Shown: positions 12,708-25,829, counted from the first letter of the stretch. The stretch: DNA of 64,000 nt from Carposina sasakii (GCA_014607495.2 CP053156.1:7936001-8000000), one strand, 5' to 3'. Numbers and translations are program-made. The notes: generated by a model not told the origin, from the sequence alone.

Positions 12708-15440
12708 TGCCGTCTGCGTATCGGACAAACTATGGACACTAGAGCGTATTTACGCCAAAATCTAAGTTAATGATTAATTTAAATTTGTACTACAATGGTT
12801 TATTTCAAAACGCTGTCATCTATTGTAAATATTCGTTCAAAACGGGCCCTCAGCCGCACCCATGTTTAACATACGCACTTAAAAATTTACGCATGCACAT
12901 AAAAATTCATTTATCCACTACAAATCTACGTAGCAGCAGTACAACAATCCTGTCAAACGTCTCTTTTGTCGTCATTTTATTTTTCCATTGTTCGTCTATT
13001 GGAATTGTGGCTTTTGTACACCGGGATAAAAATCGGAATAATCGAGGAAGGTTTGAATAAATTTCCCGCTACACCTTACCTTCCGGGCGACTATTTTAAA
13101 TTTTATTTCCGGAATAATTTTGTAGTGCTTGGCTATTTTTGAAGTATTTGAATAATAGAGTCTATAGGACTATTCCATAGTAGTATTCTTCATGATTTAC
13201 TTTAAAGTACCTAATAAATGCGAAAGTAAGTTTGCTTCCTAATTACGCCTTATTTAGGTACACGAATAATCTTCTTGAACTCCTTTCAACTGCGAAGAAG
13301 GACGTAGGCTATATTCTGTAGTCCATGCCGACGAAGTCGCGGGTATCAGCTAGTGAAATTCCCCATTAGATACAGACAGCGTATAGCTAACAATGTATTG
13401 TGTGCCTCGTTGTACTAATGGGATTTCGGCTTATACTCCTGAATATTAGTTATATGAACGAACTTTGAAAGGATATTGAATACATCACCCTGAGCATCAC
13501 CCGCATCTCCTTTCGTGCATTTACATCTGTCCCAGCTATCCTAAACGTGGCTCTGGAATGTTCTTTATGATCTTGCAGCTCTGTGTAACCCCTTTCGGGC
13601 ATGTAGTCATGTTTATATCATCGAGTAAGTAAAACACTGTTTATATGACCGATAAAACAGGATCAGGTTGTAAACTTAATAAAATTGTAATTTTCAACTT
13701 AGATCTCATCTTAACTGCTATGTAGATTTTTTTTTGTAATTTTAAATACCTTTAATGGCATTCTCCGCCATAGCATACATCAAAGATACCAATTGGAATT
13801 TGCATAATTCACAGATATAATTCACGCTTGCCATATTTAAAATGTTAAATTTCCATGATCTTTGATGTTCTTTTACCTCGCAAAAATTTGCTCTATCTCG
13901 GCATTTGCACAAAAGGAATTCTCTCTCAGACGGAATAGAGAATTAATTTGGCGCTCAAGCCCACAATCGCGCGAATTACTCAAAATTATGTAAAATCATA
14001 GTGACTTAGGAAATTAACCTGGATTGGAGTGAACATTTGCGAAAATGAACCTCAAGGAGTCTGAATTGCTCTTTAATTATTAATGCTTTTTGCTTTTGTT
14101 CTTGAATTATACCTAAGTGCCTATTCAGGATCAATTAAAATTTAATTCTCAATTACATATACTTAGGTAAATAAAACGTATGTACTTAAAACACGAATGG
14201 TTCCATTTAAGAAATATCCATGAACAAAAAAAACTGATCTATTTATTAGAATTCTCCCTTTATCTGTAGGTAGGGATGTCACAAGAAATTCTTCCAAATT
14301 GCCTTATTTATTATTTGGCTTCTTTAAGTATATTACTTCGATCGAGTCAAGTCGATTACTTCCACAATTAATAATCCCTATTTAATGCTCATATTAAATA
14401 GGGATACTATTTTTTATGTAAGTAGGCACTTATGGTATTCGTTTTCTGATATATCTCGAGTAGTACGATTAGCCTTGTGATTATTTTTATGTTTGTATGT
14501 TTATATTTTTTTTAACTTGCATTCATTTTTTTAAATTTATTTTTAAACATAGTAAAAATATTTTTTTAATTAATCGATTCCTCCAAAATTTCTGCCCAAT
14601 TTATTATTTCTATTTACAAAAGCAATTTATTTTTTCCATTTCCCCACCTACATTCTCACTAAGGTCACCTAATGAAACTAAGGTAGGAACTGAGTCTAAT
14701 GTGAAAATCGAAAATGCAAATTACCTCACAAATATTTACAAACAACAATTTCACAATTTCTTCGTACAGGGTGTAAAAGAAGGTTAAAATAAGGCATAGC
14801 TAGCTAGGATTGTCTAATAAGAAGATAGTGACAAGTGTAGTCACTAATGAAAATTTGACCGAGACATTTAGTTACCGCGCCTAAAGTTAAACTCGATTTA
14901 AATATGACATTTGACAGAAAAATGTATGGCATATCTGCCAAATTCAGGGCATGCTTTGCTTAAAAAATATTTTAATTATTTTATAATAACACGGTTTGAG
15001 TTTAGCTGCATGACAGCTGCTGATAATGATGCATTGACGTGCATAATATTATCTACTGCTATCTGTATTAATTCCAACTTAAATTGTTGGGCATTTATTA
15101 CAGAAACAAAAACATATTTACTTCTATTTGTATTGATAGCTGGCTAAACTTTTACAGGTTCAGATAACCATTTGTGTGATATATTGAGCAAATAACAGCT
15201 CCATCTATATAATATGTCTCTAACGTTAAGAACAACTTGTATCTTTGTAGCGCTATCTATAGGTGAACAGAAGGTAGGTACCGTTAAGTCTTTATTTTCT
15301 ACCAGTTTCAAGATATCTCTGCTAGATGGCGCTTATTTAAAATTTTAAGTTCTATATTATTTATTTACCAACTAACATAGACTAAAGTAATTTTGTAACT
15401 AACAACCTAACAAAATATGGATCTCGTTATCTATCTATCT

Positions 15441-15657
15441 ATACATATAATAAAATTGTAACGGATCGATGTTTGTGCACGCTAATCTCAGAAATGGCTG
15501 AACTGATTTCGATGCAGTTTTCGGGAATATGTTGTGACAGGTCCTACTTAACATATAGGCTACTTTTTATCCCGGGAAAATGTTTTTATCCCGAATAATA
15601 TCGACATTTTAATTTTTTCTGCAGTCCACGCAGACAGAGTCGCGGGCGTCCACTAGT
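15441..15657 (-). repeat. ACTAGTGGACG-type repeat, reverse orientation, copy 1
   Basis: The head is at the right (GTCGCGGGCGTCCACTAGT, plus strand), followed leftward by the two GGGATAAAA blocks and a tail ending in a TATACATATAATAAAAT run. Confidence 0.75.
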
Positions 15658-15987
15658 CTGAAATAAATGTTTATTATTATTATTTGAAAGGTCTTAACTT
15701 GAGAAAATCCATGACTACCAGCCTCATGATGGCTGCACAAGTTATACGAGAGTTTCTATACCTAATCCTATAATCGCATCAGAATCAATCAAATACTTCC
15801 ATGAGTAATGGATAAGTGGATTTAAGTTCCTGATATCGCTAGTTAGATTATATAAAAACGATAAAGGAAGTATGTGATTGATTTTGATGCGTTTGTAGGT
15901 TTAGGTAGCCTATAGGGGAAAAATGTCGACTAACATCTGAAGCGATGTTTGCTTGTTAATTATTCTATTTGTTAAGTAATAGGCATA

Positions 15988-16452
15988 CAGGGTGTTTGTG
16001 ACAGCCAGGCAAATACTGAGATACAGAAGAAGTACCATTGTTTTAAGTTATACGACAGTGTTATTACTCGCAGGAAATTAATTTTTGATTTGATTTTACG
16101 GAAAGCAAACCGCGCCAATTGTATCTGGCGATCCTGTGACTAGTTAAATAGGCTTATCGGTTATTTTGTGAGCAATTGCGGTTTTTTGGATCACCTTTGA
16201 CTCTCTTTTGGGGTTGATCAGTTAATTGAACTTCTTTGAATGCAACTTTTTTTTGAAAATCATCCAAACATTAAAATTTTATTTTTATGTCATTATTTAA
16301 GGCCTACTTAAACGAACCACACTACTGAATTTTTTCCCTGAAAAAAAAAAAAACGGTAAATTTTACAATTTGCAAAAATTTTCACTGGTTTTTATCTCAG
16401 AATGGTCTGAAGTCACCATATCAATATTTGCCTGGCTGTTACAAACACCCTG
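15988..16452. mobile_element. TA-flanked MITE with CAGGGTGTTTGTGACAGCCA ends, copy 1
   Basis: Inverted ends of about 30 bp (CAGGGTGTTTGTGACAGCCA and its near inverse) are flanked by TA at 15986-15987 and 16453-16454. There is no coding potential inside. Confidence 0.75.
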
Positions 16453-17039
16453 TATAATTTTTAGAAATGTCACAGAAATATGGTTTGAAATTAGGTAGCA
16501 TTTCATCTTTGTTTGCTCGTCTTTTACACCCTGCATATTTAGGAATTTCCCAGATTAGATCAAAGTTTTTAATTGTGATTGTGATGGATCTGTCTGAATG
16601 TCAGGATGATTGTTTGATCTGTCAACCGCCTTTCTTATAATATAAACGATTTTCCCAAGAAAATATACCTAAGTAAACAATTATAATAATAACTAGCATG
16701 CAATAGGTTTATTAGTAGGTGGTGAGTAATAAGTATTTGTATTCTTGGGATTAAGAAAAACTAGGTCATACCGATGCCACTATGATAATTTTTAAATTAA
16801 CCGAACCCAAAAAAGGTAAAAGCTTACCGGTAAATACTAAAAGCTGCATAATAGTTGAAACTGACAATTTTTGTTAGGATTCTACTTACTTTTTTAGGGT
16901 TCTATTTGCTTTAAACATAGCTTAAATTAAAATACAATTATGTTTTTCTATATGGGATCATAATTATATCCTGAATTAAATGACCCATTTCGCTTTAACC
17001 GAAGGGTAAACACTTAAATACATACATAAAATCATCAAT

Positions 17040-17270
17040 CTCTCTCCCAGTAGGGTAGGCAGAGATTACAGATCTCCACTTGCTACGGTCCTGACACACC
17101 TCTTTCGCTTCATCTACTTTCGTGATATTCATGCACGCTCGTCACTCTTGACTTGACCTTTCTCTAGAATTTCACCAATTTGACCGGTGAAAGTCCGGCT
17201 AGGTCTTCCCTTTCTAACCCTTTCATCGTTACTCCACACATACTCTCAATGACTTGACCTTTCTGACTAG
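17040..17270 (-). pseudogene. Non-LTR retrotransposon coding remnant, inverted orientation
   Basis: On the minus strand this reads [18 protein letters not shown] followed by [20 protein letters not shown] codons in broken frames. It is the same family as 1440-1700. Confidence 0.55.
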
Positions 17271-18156
17271 GGAATTTCATTTCCAATACAGTTGATAACT
17301 GGCTTATGAACCCGAGTTTCCGCTAATGCAGATACATGGGTAGCGTTTCTCCTTAGAGGTTAACCACTGTCATATCACCAGCGTATCGTATGTTACTGGG
17401 TTCAAATGTTTATTTGACCACAATGGTGCGAAAATTAAGAATGAGTCACTGTAACATTTGTGTATGAACCAGCAATAGTAAATAAAGCTCATCTCTCGCT
17501 AGCAGTCTCACTTACGGAGGTCCATACGAAGAAATAAGCTTAAAATGATATACTTCCGTTTCCAATTAATTAGTCACTTTTTTAGGTATTGCAAAACATA
17601 GTTACATAGTGCTTACGTGTAGTACTTATATCTCTTACCTATAATAATATTAACATTACCCTTAGAAACAGTCTGGCTCCTTGTGTCAATGTGAAGCGTA
17701 ACATGCAAATATTGACACTAAAGTGTCAAACAATTTTTTCAAGACGTTACAGCATCCATTTCCATCAAATTAGCACATTCAAATCGCCTTTCGCTGTAGA
17801 TGATAATTTAAAGCAAATAATATACATCTATCTACTCAATACCTAATACACTCCCTTGGTTTAGTTAGTTCGATTTTAATAGAAGTTTTGGTCCCAAAAT
17901 GGTTGTTTGCTTTTCCATATTTGCATGTCAGATCTAATCGAGCATGAGATTTGTGAATAGTATCTACCTACTAAGGTACATACCTGTATAAAATAGACCT
18001 ACCTATCCAAGCACAGATAGTATAGAGCTTAAAAAGGTCATAGGCTATTTTTTATTCTAGAAAAATAATTTATTTTCACGACGAAGTTGAGGGCGTTTCT
18101 TATTTTCATCTAATCCTCAGAAATAAACAAGAATACAGTATTTGAAATATTATGAT

Positions 18157-18362
18157 ACTAGTGAACGCCCGCGACTTCGTCCTCGTGGAATGCAGAAAAA
18201 ACAAAATGTCGAAATTATCCGGGATAAAAATACTTTTCCGGGATAAAAAGTAGCCTTTGTGTTAATTCAGGGTGTCAGCTAACTCCATACCAAATTTTAT
18301 TAAAATCGCTCCTGCCGTCTTTACGTGAAAGAGTAACAAACATCCATCCATCCATAAATAAA
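18157..18362 (+). repeat. ACTAGTGAACG-type repeat upstream of the LINE, copy 1
   Basis: The head is ACTAGTGAACGCCCGCGACT; the tail is GAGTAACAAACATCCATCCA. The LINE at 18381 follows its A-rich end directly. Confidence 0.75.
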
Positions 18363-18380
18363 TCTTAATAAATAAAAGAG

Positions 18381-20045
18381 GTTGGGTCCTAAGCCAAACG
18401 TGCCGGCGGGCGTCGAGGGCATGCAGGATCCGAGGGACATAGCCAACATGTTTAGTTCTCATTTTAGGGTGAAATCACCACTGCAGAATCAGACGGCGAG
18501 TGTTGGGGCGATCGTGTCCGAGGTGCCAAAAAGAATTACCGCCAGGGAAATTGAGACACTAATTAAAGGAATAACTAGGGGTAAGTCACCAGGGCACGAT
18601 GGCCTCAGTATCGAACATTTTTTGTATGCTGGACCGCACCTGCCAAGACTGTTGGCTCTGCTCTTCACCTTTTGTATTAGGCACTCATACTTGCCTGCGG
18701 AGTTTATGAAAGCTATCGTAATTCCTATAGTTAAGAACAAGACAGGAAACATAGGGGACAAAAGTAACTATAGACCGATCACATTGGCTACAACTGCATC
18801 CAAGATACTTGATTGTCTGCTTGAGCGGCAGCTTAAGCGTGTTCTGGTCTTGCATGATGCTCAATTTGGGTTTAGGCCCCGTTTATCAACGGAGTGTGCT
18901 ATACTGTCCCTCAAGCATACAGTCAGATATTATACGGATAGGGGTACAGCTGTCTATGCTGCGTTTCTTGACCTCTCTAAGGCATTTGACTTGGTTAGGT
19001 ATGATATTTTGTGGGCTAAATTCATAGAATCTGGTGTACCAGGTGAATTTATCAATATCTTCAAGTACTGGTATGGGCATCAGACAAATCAGGTCAAATG
19101 GCTTGATCAGTTCTCTGAGGCATATGGCTTGGAATGCGGGGTGAGACAAGGTGGTCTGACTTCGCCATTGCTTTTCAATCTGTATATAAATCAGCTAATC
19201 GCTGGGCTCAGCGAACCGGTGTCGGCTGTTCTATTGATGGCCACTGTGTGAACAGCATTAGTTATGCCGACGACATGGTGCTGCTGAGTCCATCGATTGC
19301 TGCACTCAGACGGCTGATCACATTATGTGAAAGATATGCAGTCTCACACGGCCTCCTATATAATGTTAATAAGAGTGAGATGATGATTTTTAGAGCTGGG
19401 AATCGTAAGATAACGTATGTACCGCCCGTAATTCAGGGTGTCATCTTTCAAATACCTTGGTCATATCGTTACTGAGGATTTGAAGGATGACAATGATATC
19501 GAAAGGGAAAGGAGGGCGTTAGCAGTTTGCTGTAATATGTTGGCTCGCAGATTTTCAAAGTGCAGTACGGAGGTCAAACTAACTCTTTTTAGGGCTTACT
19601 GTCGTCTTTATACACATGCAATTTGTGGGTCAACTATACCCAGCGGGCTTTCAATGCTCTCCGAATACAATATAATAATGGTCTTAGAATGATGTTGGGG
19701 CTCCGGCGTCACTGCAGCGCCTCCGGAATGTTTGCGCAAGCGCACACCGACGGGTTTCATACAGTGATTCGCAAGCGCACCGCCTCGCTATTGCGGAGAG
19801 TACGCAGGAGTACCAACATTATTCTAAGAATAATAAGTGAAAAGCCGGACTGCTCGATATTGACACACTGGACGCATACTCACATGCATGAGGTAGGTGC
19901 AGTACTGGGCAAATACTTGAATTAATCTATTATTTATTATTATTCTTATGTTTACTAACCTAGTCACTTAAGTTTTCTCGCATACCTACTAACTCAATTA
20001 TGGACTCTGTCTGAAATAAATAGTTTTTATTTTATTTTATTTATT
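18381..20045 (+). mobile_element. 5'-truncated non-LTR retrotransposon (LINE), copy 1
   Basis: This is the counterpart of the 61131-62820 LINE at the same relative place, with the same truncated 5' end and the same T/A-rich tail, so both descend from one insertion. Confidence 0.85.
18382..19924 (+). pseudogene. LINE reverse transcriptase with frameshifts
   Basis: It is the same protein as the copy 2 frame but broken three times. One base is lost near 19214 (the frame ends at 19251). A 28-base stretch of copy 2 is replaced by 8 bases near 19431-19438. One base is lost near 19604. The RT motifs up to GVRQGGLTSP are in the first frame; SYADDM and later parts continue in shifted frames. At the 3' end copy 1 keeps TGG where copy 2 has TAG, and reads through to a TAA at 19922-19924. 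Confidence 0.85.
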
Positions 20046-20873
20046 TATTTCATACATAGTAAGTAAACTTCATAATAATTTAGTTCATCAAGACCAATCA
20101 CTATAAACTTGATTATCACTTTTCCACTATTTATTTTATACATTTAACTATAGTTAGTAGCTTAAGAATAAGATTAATAAGAGGTTCTTCTTACACATTG
20201 ATTATTGAAATTTACAAGTCAATTTATTTTCTAAAATTTTGTAAGAGTGACCTATCTATCATATTTAATATTATGACATTTTTAGATTTTTATTTTATTT
20301 AAACCTTGTCTAAAAAGCCTAAGATCCATTATATGTGTGTTAATACATAATACAATAAAGAATAACATATGTATTTGATGATTATGTATCTATACTTATG
20401 AAGCACGTGTAAATGAAAATTTATTGGTTTTAACACCTGTAATATTTGCTGAATACGAACCCATCTACTGATACCTACGAGGTCAAGGCAAAAACCTTAG
20501 GACATGATCTAAGTACCTACACTGTTGACTTGAATACTTATTATAATGTCATTTTATTTGATCAAAATTCAGTTTTATATTTCCGGATTATGAGGAAAAC
20601 TCGCTTAGATGATATAACAATATTATGTAGAGTCAATATTTTGAGAGTATTTTGTAGGTCAGCGTGCTCCATTATCGAATCATTGGGCCATCGTTATCAT
20701 ACTCTTTTGTTGTTTGAAGGTTTATCAGCTGCTAATGGCACTATTATGTAACCTATTACTTACTTGATAACTACATATAGGTATACATAAATACACGGCT
20801 GTGTTTCCAAATAATCGCAGAGGAAATCCTACAGCCACGTTTAGCAAAGCGGGGTCAGAAGTTTAAGATCAGA

Positions 20874-20987
20874 GGGTAAGCACGGACCTTTCGATAGTTC
20901 GTAACGCTATCGTCAAACCGTCAAATCACGTAGATTTTGCTAGCGAGTCGTTAGCGTTACGCTCCATTAAAAGATTCGTGCTTACCC
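20874..20987. mobile_element. 114-bp hairpin MITE, copy 1
   Basis: Inverted ends GGGTAAGCACG and an inner GTAACGCTA/TAGCGTTAC pair make a hairpin. The family is not recognised. Confidence 0.55.
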
Positions 20988-21635
20988 CACAGTGACAAAT
21001 TCCTAAGTCCTTAATAACTATAGAAAATGACAAACCAGTGTTTTTCAACATTTTGTAACATCGTCGCGTCGTCGATGCCAAGATGGGTATCGGCGGAAAA
21101 GCAATCTTTTCTGTATAGGTATTTGGTTTATTTACGTTGCTTCTATGGGTCTGTTCAAGGTCTTATTTTACGCTGATTTTGATTTTTGGTTGATTTTTTT
21201 TTCCTGAAAACCAGAATAGGGTCGTTTACGTTTTTTTATTTGTATTTATATAGAAAGATCATAAAATAAAAGAAACATTTGCGAAAGAAAAACTTCGCTA
21301 GCTAAAAACTTTCCGGGATGTAACGATTTCATAATCAAAATTTTACACTTGCCAAAAACTCTCCATACAAATGGCTACCACAATTATGATGTCATGTATG
21401 CGCGTAAAAGAACTTTTGTTCTATAGCTATTTTAAATATTGCGTTTATATCTAAGACGTTTGTTCACAAAGCAAAAGTTGCTGTTAATGATGCAGGTGGA
21501 CATGTGATGTTGTAATTTTAAATTAATTGAAAATTACACATTTCAAAAAAGTATGTAAAGTAAGTAGCGATCACACACTTTTATTAGTACGACTGCGAAA
21601 GTATTATATGGTCTGCCCGTAAGTAAATATGTATA

Positions 21636-21931
21636 CGATGTTTTTTGTGGCCACCTTTAACGAAGGGTACGTTCTTATTCAAATAAAGTAGTTTGTACTG
21701 GGAAAAAAAAATTTTTTTTTTTGAAAAAAATAATTAATTACTGATCGGTGAAATTTATAGTGTCTAATGTAGTTTTTTTATGATATTAATTATTTCTCGG
21801 AAAAAATCTTGCCGCGCATGTCATTTAATTTACTCAAACCCTAATATGGAAACCGTCAGGTATGCTTCCTGATCGTGATGATGAGGAGATTCCGTAGTTT
21901 TCGGGAACGTTGACGACCAAAAATCATTCTG
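21636..21931 (+). mobile_element. TA-family MITE
   Basis: It is flanked by TA on each side and carries GTGGCCACCTTTAACGAAGG at the left and CCGTAGTTTTCGGGAACGTT near the right. It is related to 51631-52009 in the opposite orientation. Confidence 0.65.
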
Positions 21932-22336
21932 TATAATGATAATAAATGAATCATGTATAAATTTCAGCTTTGCTGAAATAACGTAAATGTGTATGAAATT
22001 GCCGTAGCTTTGAAATTATATAAAATGTGTAGGAACCGGAATAACTGTCGGCCATTAAATTATTATACACAAAAAAATCTATATTTTAAAATATCAAAAC
22101 GGCAGACATGCTGCGATCACGTTTTGAAAGTCAATATTTATGCCTTTTGACTTCCATGCCACGCTCAAAGGAACCCTCGATGGGATTAGTGAATCCCCTG
22201 ACGTTGGTGTAATACCAACGTCAGGTGAAACAGTATACCTGGCATTAATATGGAGTTTGCTACTATACCGTAAGTCTGCGGAACATTGGCTCTTAGGCTA
22301 TATAAATTTCTATTATTTATTAATTTTATTTATAGT

Positions 22337-22666
22337 ACTAGTGGACGCCCGCGACTGCGTCCGCGTGGACTACAGAAAAACAAAATGTCGAAATTATTCT
22401 GGATAAAAACATTTTCCCGGGATAAAAAGTAGCCTATATGTTAAGTGGGACCTGTCACAATATATTCATGTAAACTGCATCGAAATCGGTTCAGCCGTTT
22501 CTGAGATTAGCGTGCACAAACGCACAGACAAACCGACAAACAGACAAAAATTCCAAAAATCATCGTTTTGGGTTCTATTGCGTTGATAAAGGACTCCTAT
22601 AATATTTTTTCTCATATATCTTCCATGTACAGACAGCGATCCGTTACATTTTTATTATATGTATAG
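22337..22666 (+). repeat. ACTAGTGGACG-type repeat, long subfamily
   Basis: The head is as usual; the body is longer, with GGGACCTGTCACAATATATT and GGTTCAGCCGTTTCTGAGAT, and it ends CAGCGATCCGTTACATTTTT then TATATGTATAGA. The 15441 and 32546 copies belong to this subfamily. Confidence 0.75.
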
Positions 22667-22892
22667 ATGTCATGAAAGTGAAATATTATTTAGGTTTATA
22701 AAAAAAAATCAGTCACATCCACCAGGGAATAAGCCAGACCAGAGACGCCATAATAAGTATCAAAGCATATAAATATTTTTCCATATAGTATAGATATATA
22801 TGAATATTTATTTTGTTACAGGTAACCCATCACTTGTGATGTCTTAGTTTCTTTTGGCATAATTACTTACCTACTTACAAAACATTGAATAA

Positions 22893-22982
22893 CATACATA
22901 CATACATATAATCACGCCTTTATGCCTTACGGGGTAGGCAGAACACCAAGGGCCGATAGAACCACATGGTGCCACTTTGAAT
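22893..22982 (+). repeat. Short repeat, ATAATCACGCCTTTATGCCT family
   Basis: About 90 bases are shared with 34576-34672, including GGGCCGATAGAACCACATGG. It directly abuts the 22991 element. Confidence 0.7.
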
Positions 22983-22990
22983 AACACCTG

Positions 22991-23796
22991 CCCGGCTAGC
23001 ACGGCCAACGATACACGATATGATAAGTCAAGTTATCGATACCTAGCTGTCAAAATACGATAAATATAGCCGCCATGTTGAATTTTATCGATACAGCGAA
23101 CATAACCATGCCGGTAACGTTACACGGCACGATATGATACGATAGATAAAATGCGAGCATGTCCATCAGTTACTATCGATAGCGCCGAACATGACCGTAT
23201 TTTGATGTTAAAAATATCGAATTTTGACATCAATTCAAGATATTGTTATCGATGAACATTGTAGTGCGCGATAAGCGTAGATAGGTTAGAGAAATCGAAA
23301 ATACCTATTATATTCTTTGGTTCGATAGGTTTTCAGTGATATGCTCCAAACTTAATATTTTTAATTTAGTGTTTTAGTTTACTCGTTTTTAGTTTACATA
23401 GGTAGGTCAAAGGTAAAATTAAATGATTAGTAATTGGTATCGATAACATTCAACATGGCGGGTAATATCTATCGTATTTTGACAGCTAGTCGATAAATAG
23501 GTTTATCGTATCGTGTTTCGCTCTCATGTTAGAGCAGTTAACATGACATCAGTGTTAAAAAGGAAAAAAAGAAAAAAAAGAGTGAACGACAGTTGAAAAA
23601 AAAGAAAAAAATATTTTTTGTCTCTAGAAACATTTGTTTAACTTATCTCGCGCCTTATCGTATCATAACACGGGATAAATCTTAACGTAACGTATCGTTC
23701 CATTGGTCATGTTCGCGAAATCGATAATTATGGTGGTATAGATACGATACGAAATCCTTTATCGTATATCTACTTATCGTGGTCGTGCTAGCCCGG
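22991..23796. repeat. ATCGATA-rich element, tandem unit 1
   Basis: The 806-bp unit is bounded by CCGGCTAGCACGGCCA and the inverse of CCGGGCTAGCACGACCACGA. Two inverted-repeat pairs are interleaved inside. A is about 23020-23090 and A' about 23434-23515 (sharing CCGCCATGTTGAAT and CTGTCAAAATACGATA). B is about 23095-23150 and B' about 23650-23735 (sharing CGAACATAACCATG-like and GATACGATA motifs). There is no coding sequence. It is probably a non-autonomous DNA element. Confidence 0.75.
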
Positions 23797-24580
23797 ATGA
23801 TAAGTCAAGTTATCGATACTTAGCTGTCAAAATACGATAAATATAGCCGCCATGTTGAATTTTATCGATACAGCGAACATAACCATGACGGTAACGTTAC
23901 ACGGCACGATACGATATGATAGATAAAATGCGAGCATGTCCATCGGTTACTATCGATAGCGCCGAACATGACCGTATTTTGATGTTAAAAATATCGAATT
24001 TTGACATCAATTCAAGATATTGTTATCGATGAACATTGTAGTGCGCGATAAGCGTAGATAGGTTAGAGAAATCGAAAATACCTACATATTATATTCTTTA
24101 GTTCGATAGGTTTTCAGTGATATGCTCCAAACTTAATATTTTTAATTTAGTGTTTTAGTTTACTCGTTTTTAGTTTACATAGGTAGGTCAAAGGTAAAAT
24201 TAAATGATTAGTAATTGGTATCGATAACATTCAACATGGCGGCTAATATCTATCGTATTTTGACAGCTAGTCGATAAATAGGTTTATCGTATCGTGTTTC
24301 GCTGGTCATGTTAGAGCAGTTAACATGACATCTGATGTCAAAAAGGAAAAAAAGAAAAAAAAAGAATGCACGACAATTGAAAAAAAAGAAGAAAAAAATT
24401 TTGACTCTAGAAACATTTGTTTAACTTATCTCGCGCCTTATCGTATCATAACACGGGATAAATCTTAACGTAACGTATCGTTCCATTGGTCATGTTCGCG
24501 AAATCGACAATTATGGTGGTATAGATATGATACGAAATCCTTTATCGTATATCTACTTATCGTGGTCGTGCTAGCCCGGC
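23797..24580. repeat. ATCGATA-rich element, tandem unit 2
   Basis: This is a direct repeat of unit 1 beginning at ATGATAAGTCAAGTTATCGA. It shares the CCCGG of unit 1's right end and lacks the first 24 or so bases of the left terminus. It differs from unit 1 by scattered substitutions and small indels. Confidence 0.8.
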
Positions 24581-25394
24581 TTGTCATATTACCCATAATT
24601 ATTGTAAACATGTCACTTCGGCTCTCAAAATTTATCGATTGGTTCTTCATAGTTGGCTATTTTCATGGCATTTCTTAACATACACCTTTTGTAACACCAT
24701 GTATACAGATATCCTTTTGGGAAATATTAGAGGATCACGAGGTACTGTGAATGACATTGGGCCTAACGTTAACATTTAACGTTAACATTATCCGGAAAAG
24801 AGCACTAATTCTGAAATTATATTTCAGCTAAAACAAAACAATAAAAAAATAATCGACAGTAATAATTTTGAAATATTTAAAAACATACTATTGTGTAAGT
24901 ACAATAAAGAATAATGAAAAAGAATCCAATATTTGTATCTAATTACATACCTAAAGAGATTATTGCTGAAACCGCTGTATCTAGATGTAGACCCAGGACT
25001 AGATGTAAGGATGCTAAGTTTATAGCCAGAGAGGCCATCATTGCTTCTTACTGACCTTCTTCAATGCATGTTTTGGCTGTGATTTTGCTGGAAAAATAAC
25101 CAGAATTTATGGTCTGGTTTTCTTCAATAAAAGCACGTGTAAATGTATGTTGATAAGTTGTCTCGTAAGTTACTACTAGTTGCTCAGTAGTAATAGAGTC
25201 ATAACTCTCTATTTTAATGACAATAGCAACTTCGCCAATACTCTTTACGTTTGCGCAATTAGACAGAGATTTAATTATTGTTTTGTTCACACGGTGTATG
25301 AAGTTAGATAGGTACTTAGTTTTTCATTCGTCACGTTTGTGTGTATTTGTACTAACTAGCTTAGTGATCGAGATGTCATTGAATGTAATTTATT

Positions 25395-25760
25395 AACCGA
25401 CTTCAAAAAAGAGAGGTTATCAATTAGTCTATATGTTTTTTTATTTTTTAATATGTGTTACCTCAGAATTCCGTCATTTACGAACCGATTTCAATTTTTT
25501 TTATAGTTGGTCATGGTATGCTTCCAAGTTGGTCCCATATTCACCACATCAGGATCTGATGATGAGATCTTCGAGAAATCTAGGGCAATCCTCAAATATT
25601 GTAGGCACATGTAGTCTGTTTTTCACGTTTACTGAGCGTTTTGATCACTCACATATAAAACATAACATCTGATGATGGAATCTCTGAGGAATCTAGGGAT
25701 ATACTCAAATATTATAGACACGAGTAGTCGGTTTTTAGATTTTTATAGATAATTTTGGTC
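25395..25760 (+). repeat. AACCGACTTCAAAAAAGAGA-type repeat
   Basis: The head is AACCGACTTCAAAAAAGAGA; then comes CCTCAGAATTCCGTCATTTA, a lepidopteran repeat I recognise. A GGAATCTCTGAGGAATCTAG block repeats loosely inside. Head-only pieces lie at 32844-32905 and 40614-40672. Confidence 0.6.
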
Positions 25761-25829
25761 AGCTACACATAATATAAAAGAAACGAGGGTTTGATGATGG
25801 AGCCGCCGTAAAACAGATAGTGGAACTTT

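Larger units (their letters stand above)
1..21252. repeat. Large duplicated segment, copy 1
   Basis: The segment is collinear with 41834-64000 in the same orientation; base 1 corresponds to 41834, and about 21252 corresponds to the window end. Differences are isolated SNPs, small indels and some large copy-specific blocks. Copy 1 alone has about 1.2 kb at 6285-7520, about 0.7 kb at 12003-12707, a nested repeat near 4172-4379 and about 0.25 kb at 17275-17530. The outer limits are not visible. It holds no host gene that I can support, only mobile-element remnants. It may be an allelic haplotype rather than a true duplicate. Confidence 0.97.

Noticed and set aside
14911..15147. 78-codon ORF identical in both copies (57891-58127)
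   Set aside because: There is no ATG at the open start, no motif and no codon pattern supporting a gene.
14767..16535. A 1.8-kb transposon with CAGGGTGTAAAAGAAGG ends
   Set aside because: The two short end-like motifs pair, but the right one lacks an adjacent TA and the interval contains complete other elements; the match is probably between relics of different MITEs.
20446..20751. 101-codon ORF in both copies (63210-63515)
   Set aside because: It starts at CTG, no family is recognised, and it lies in repeat-rich flanks; chance cannot be excluded.
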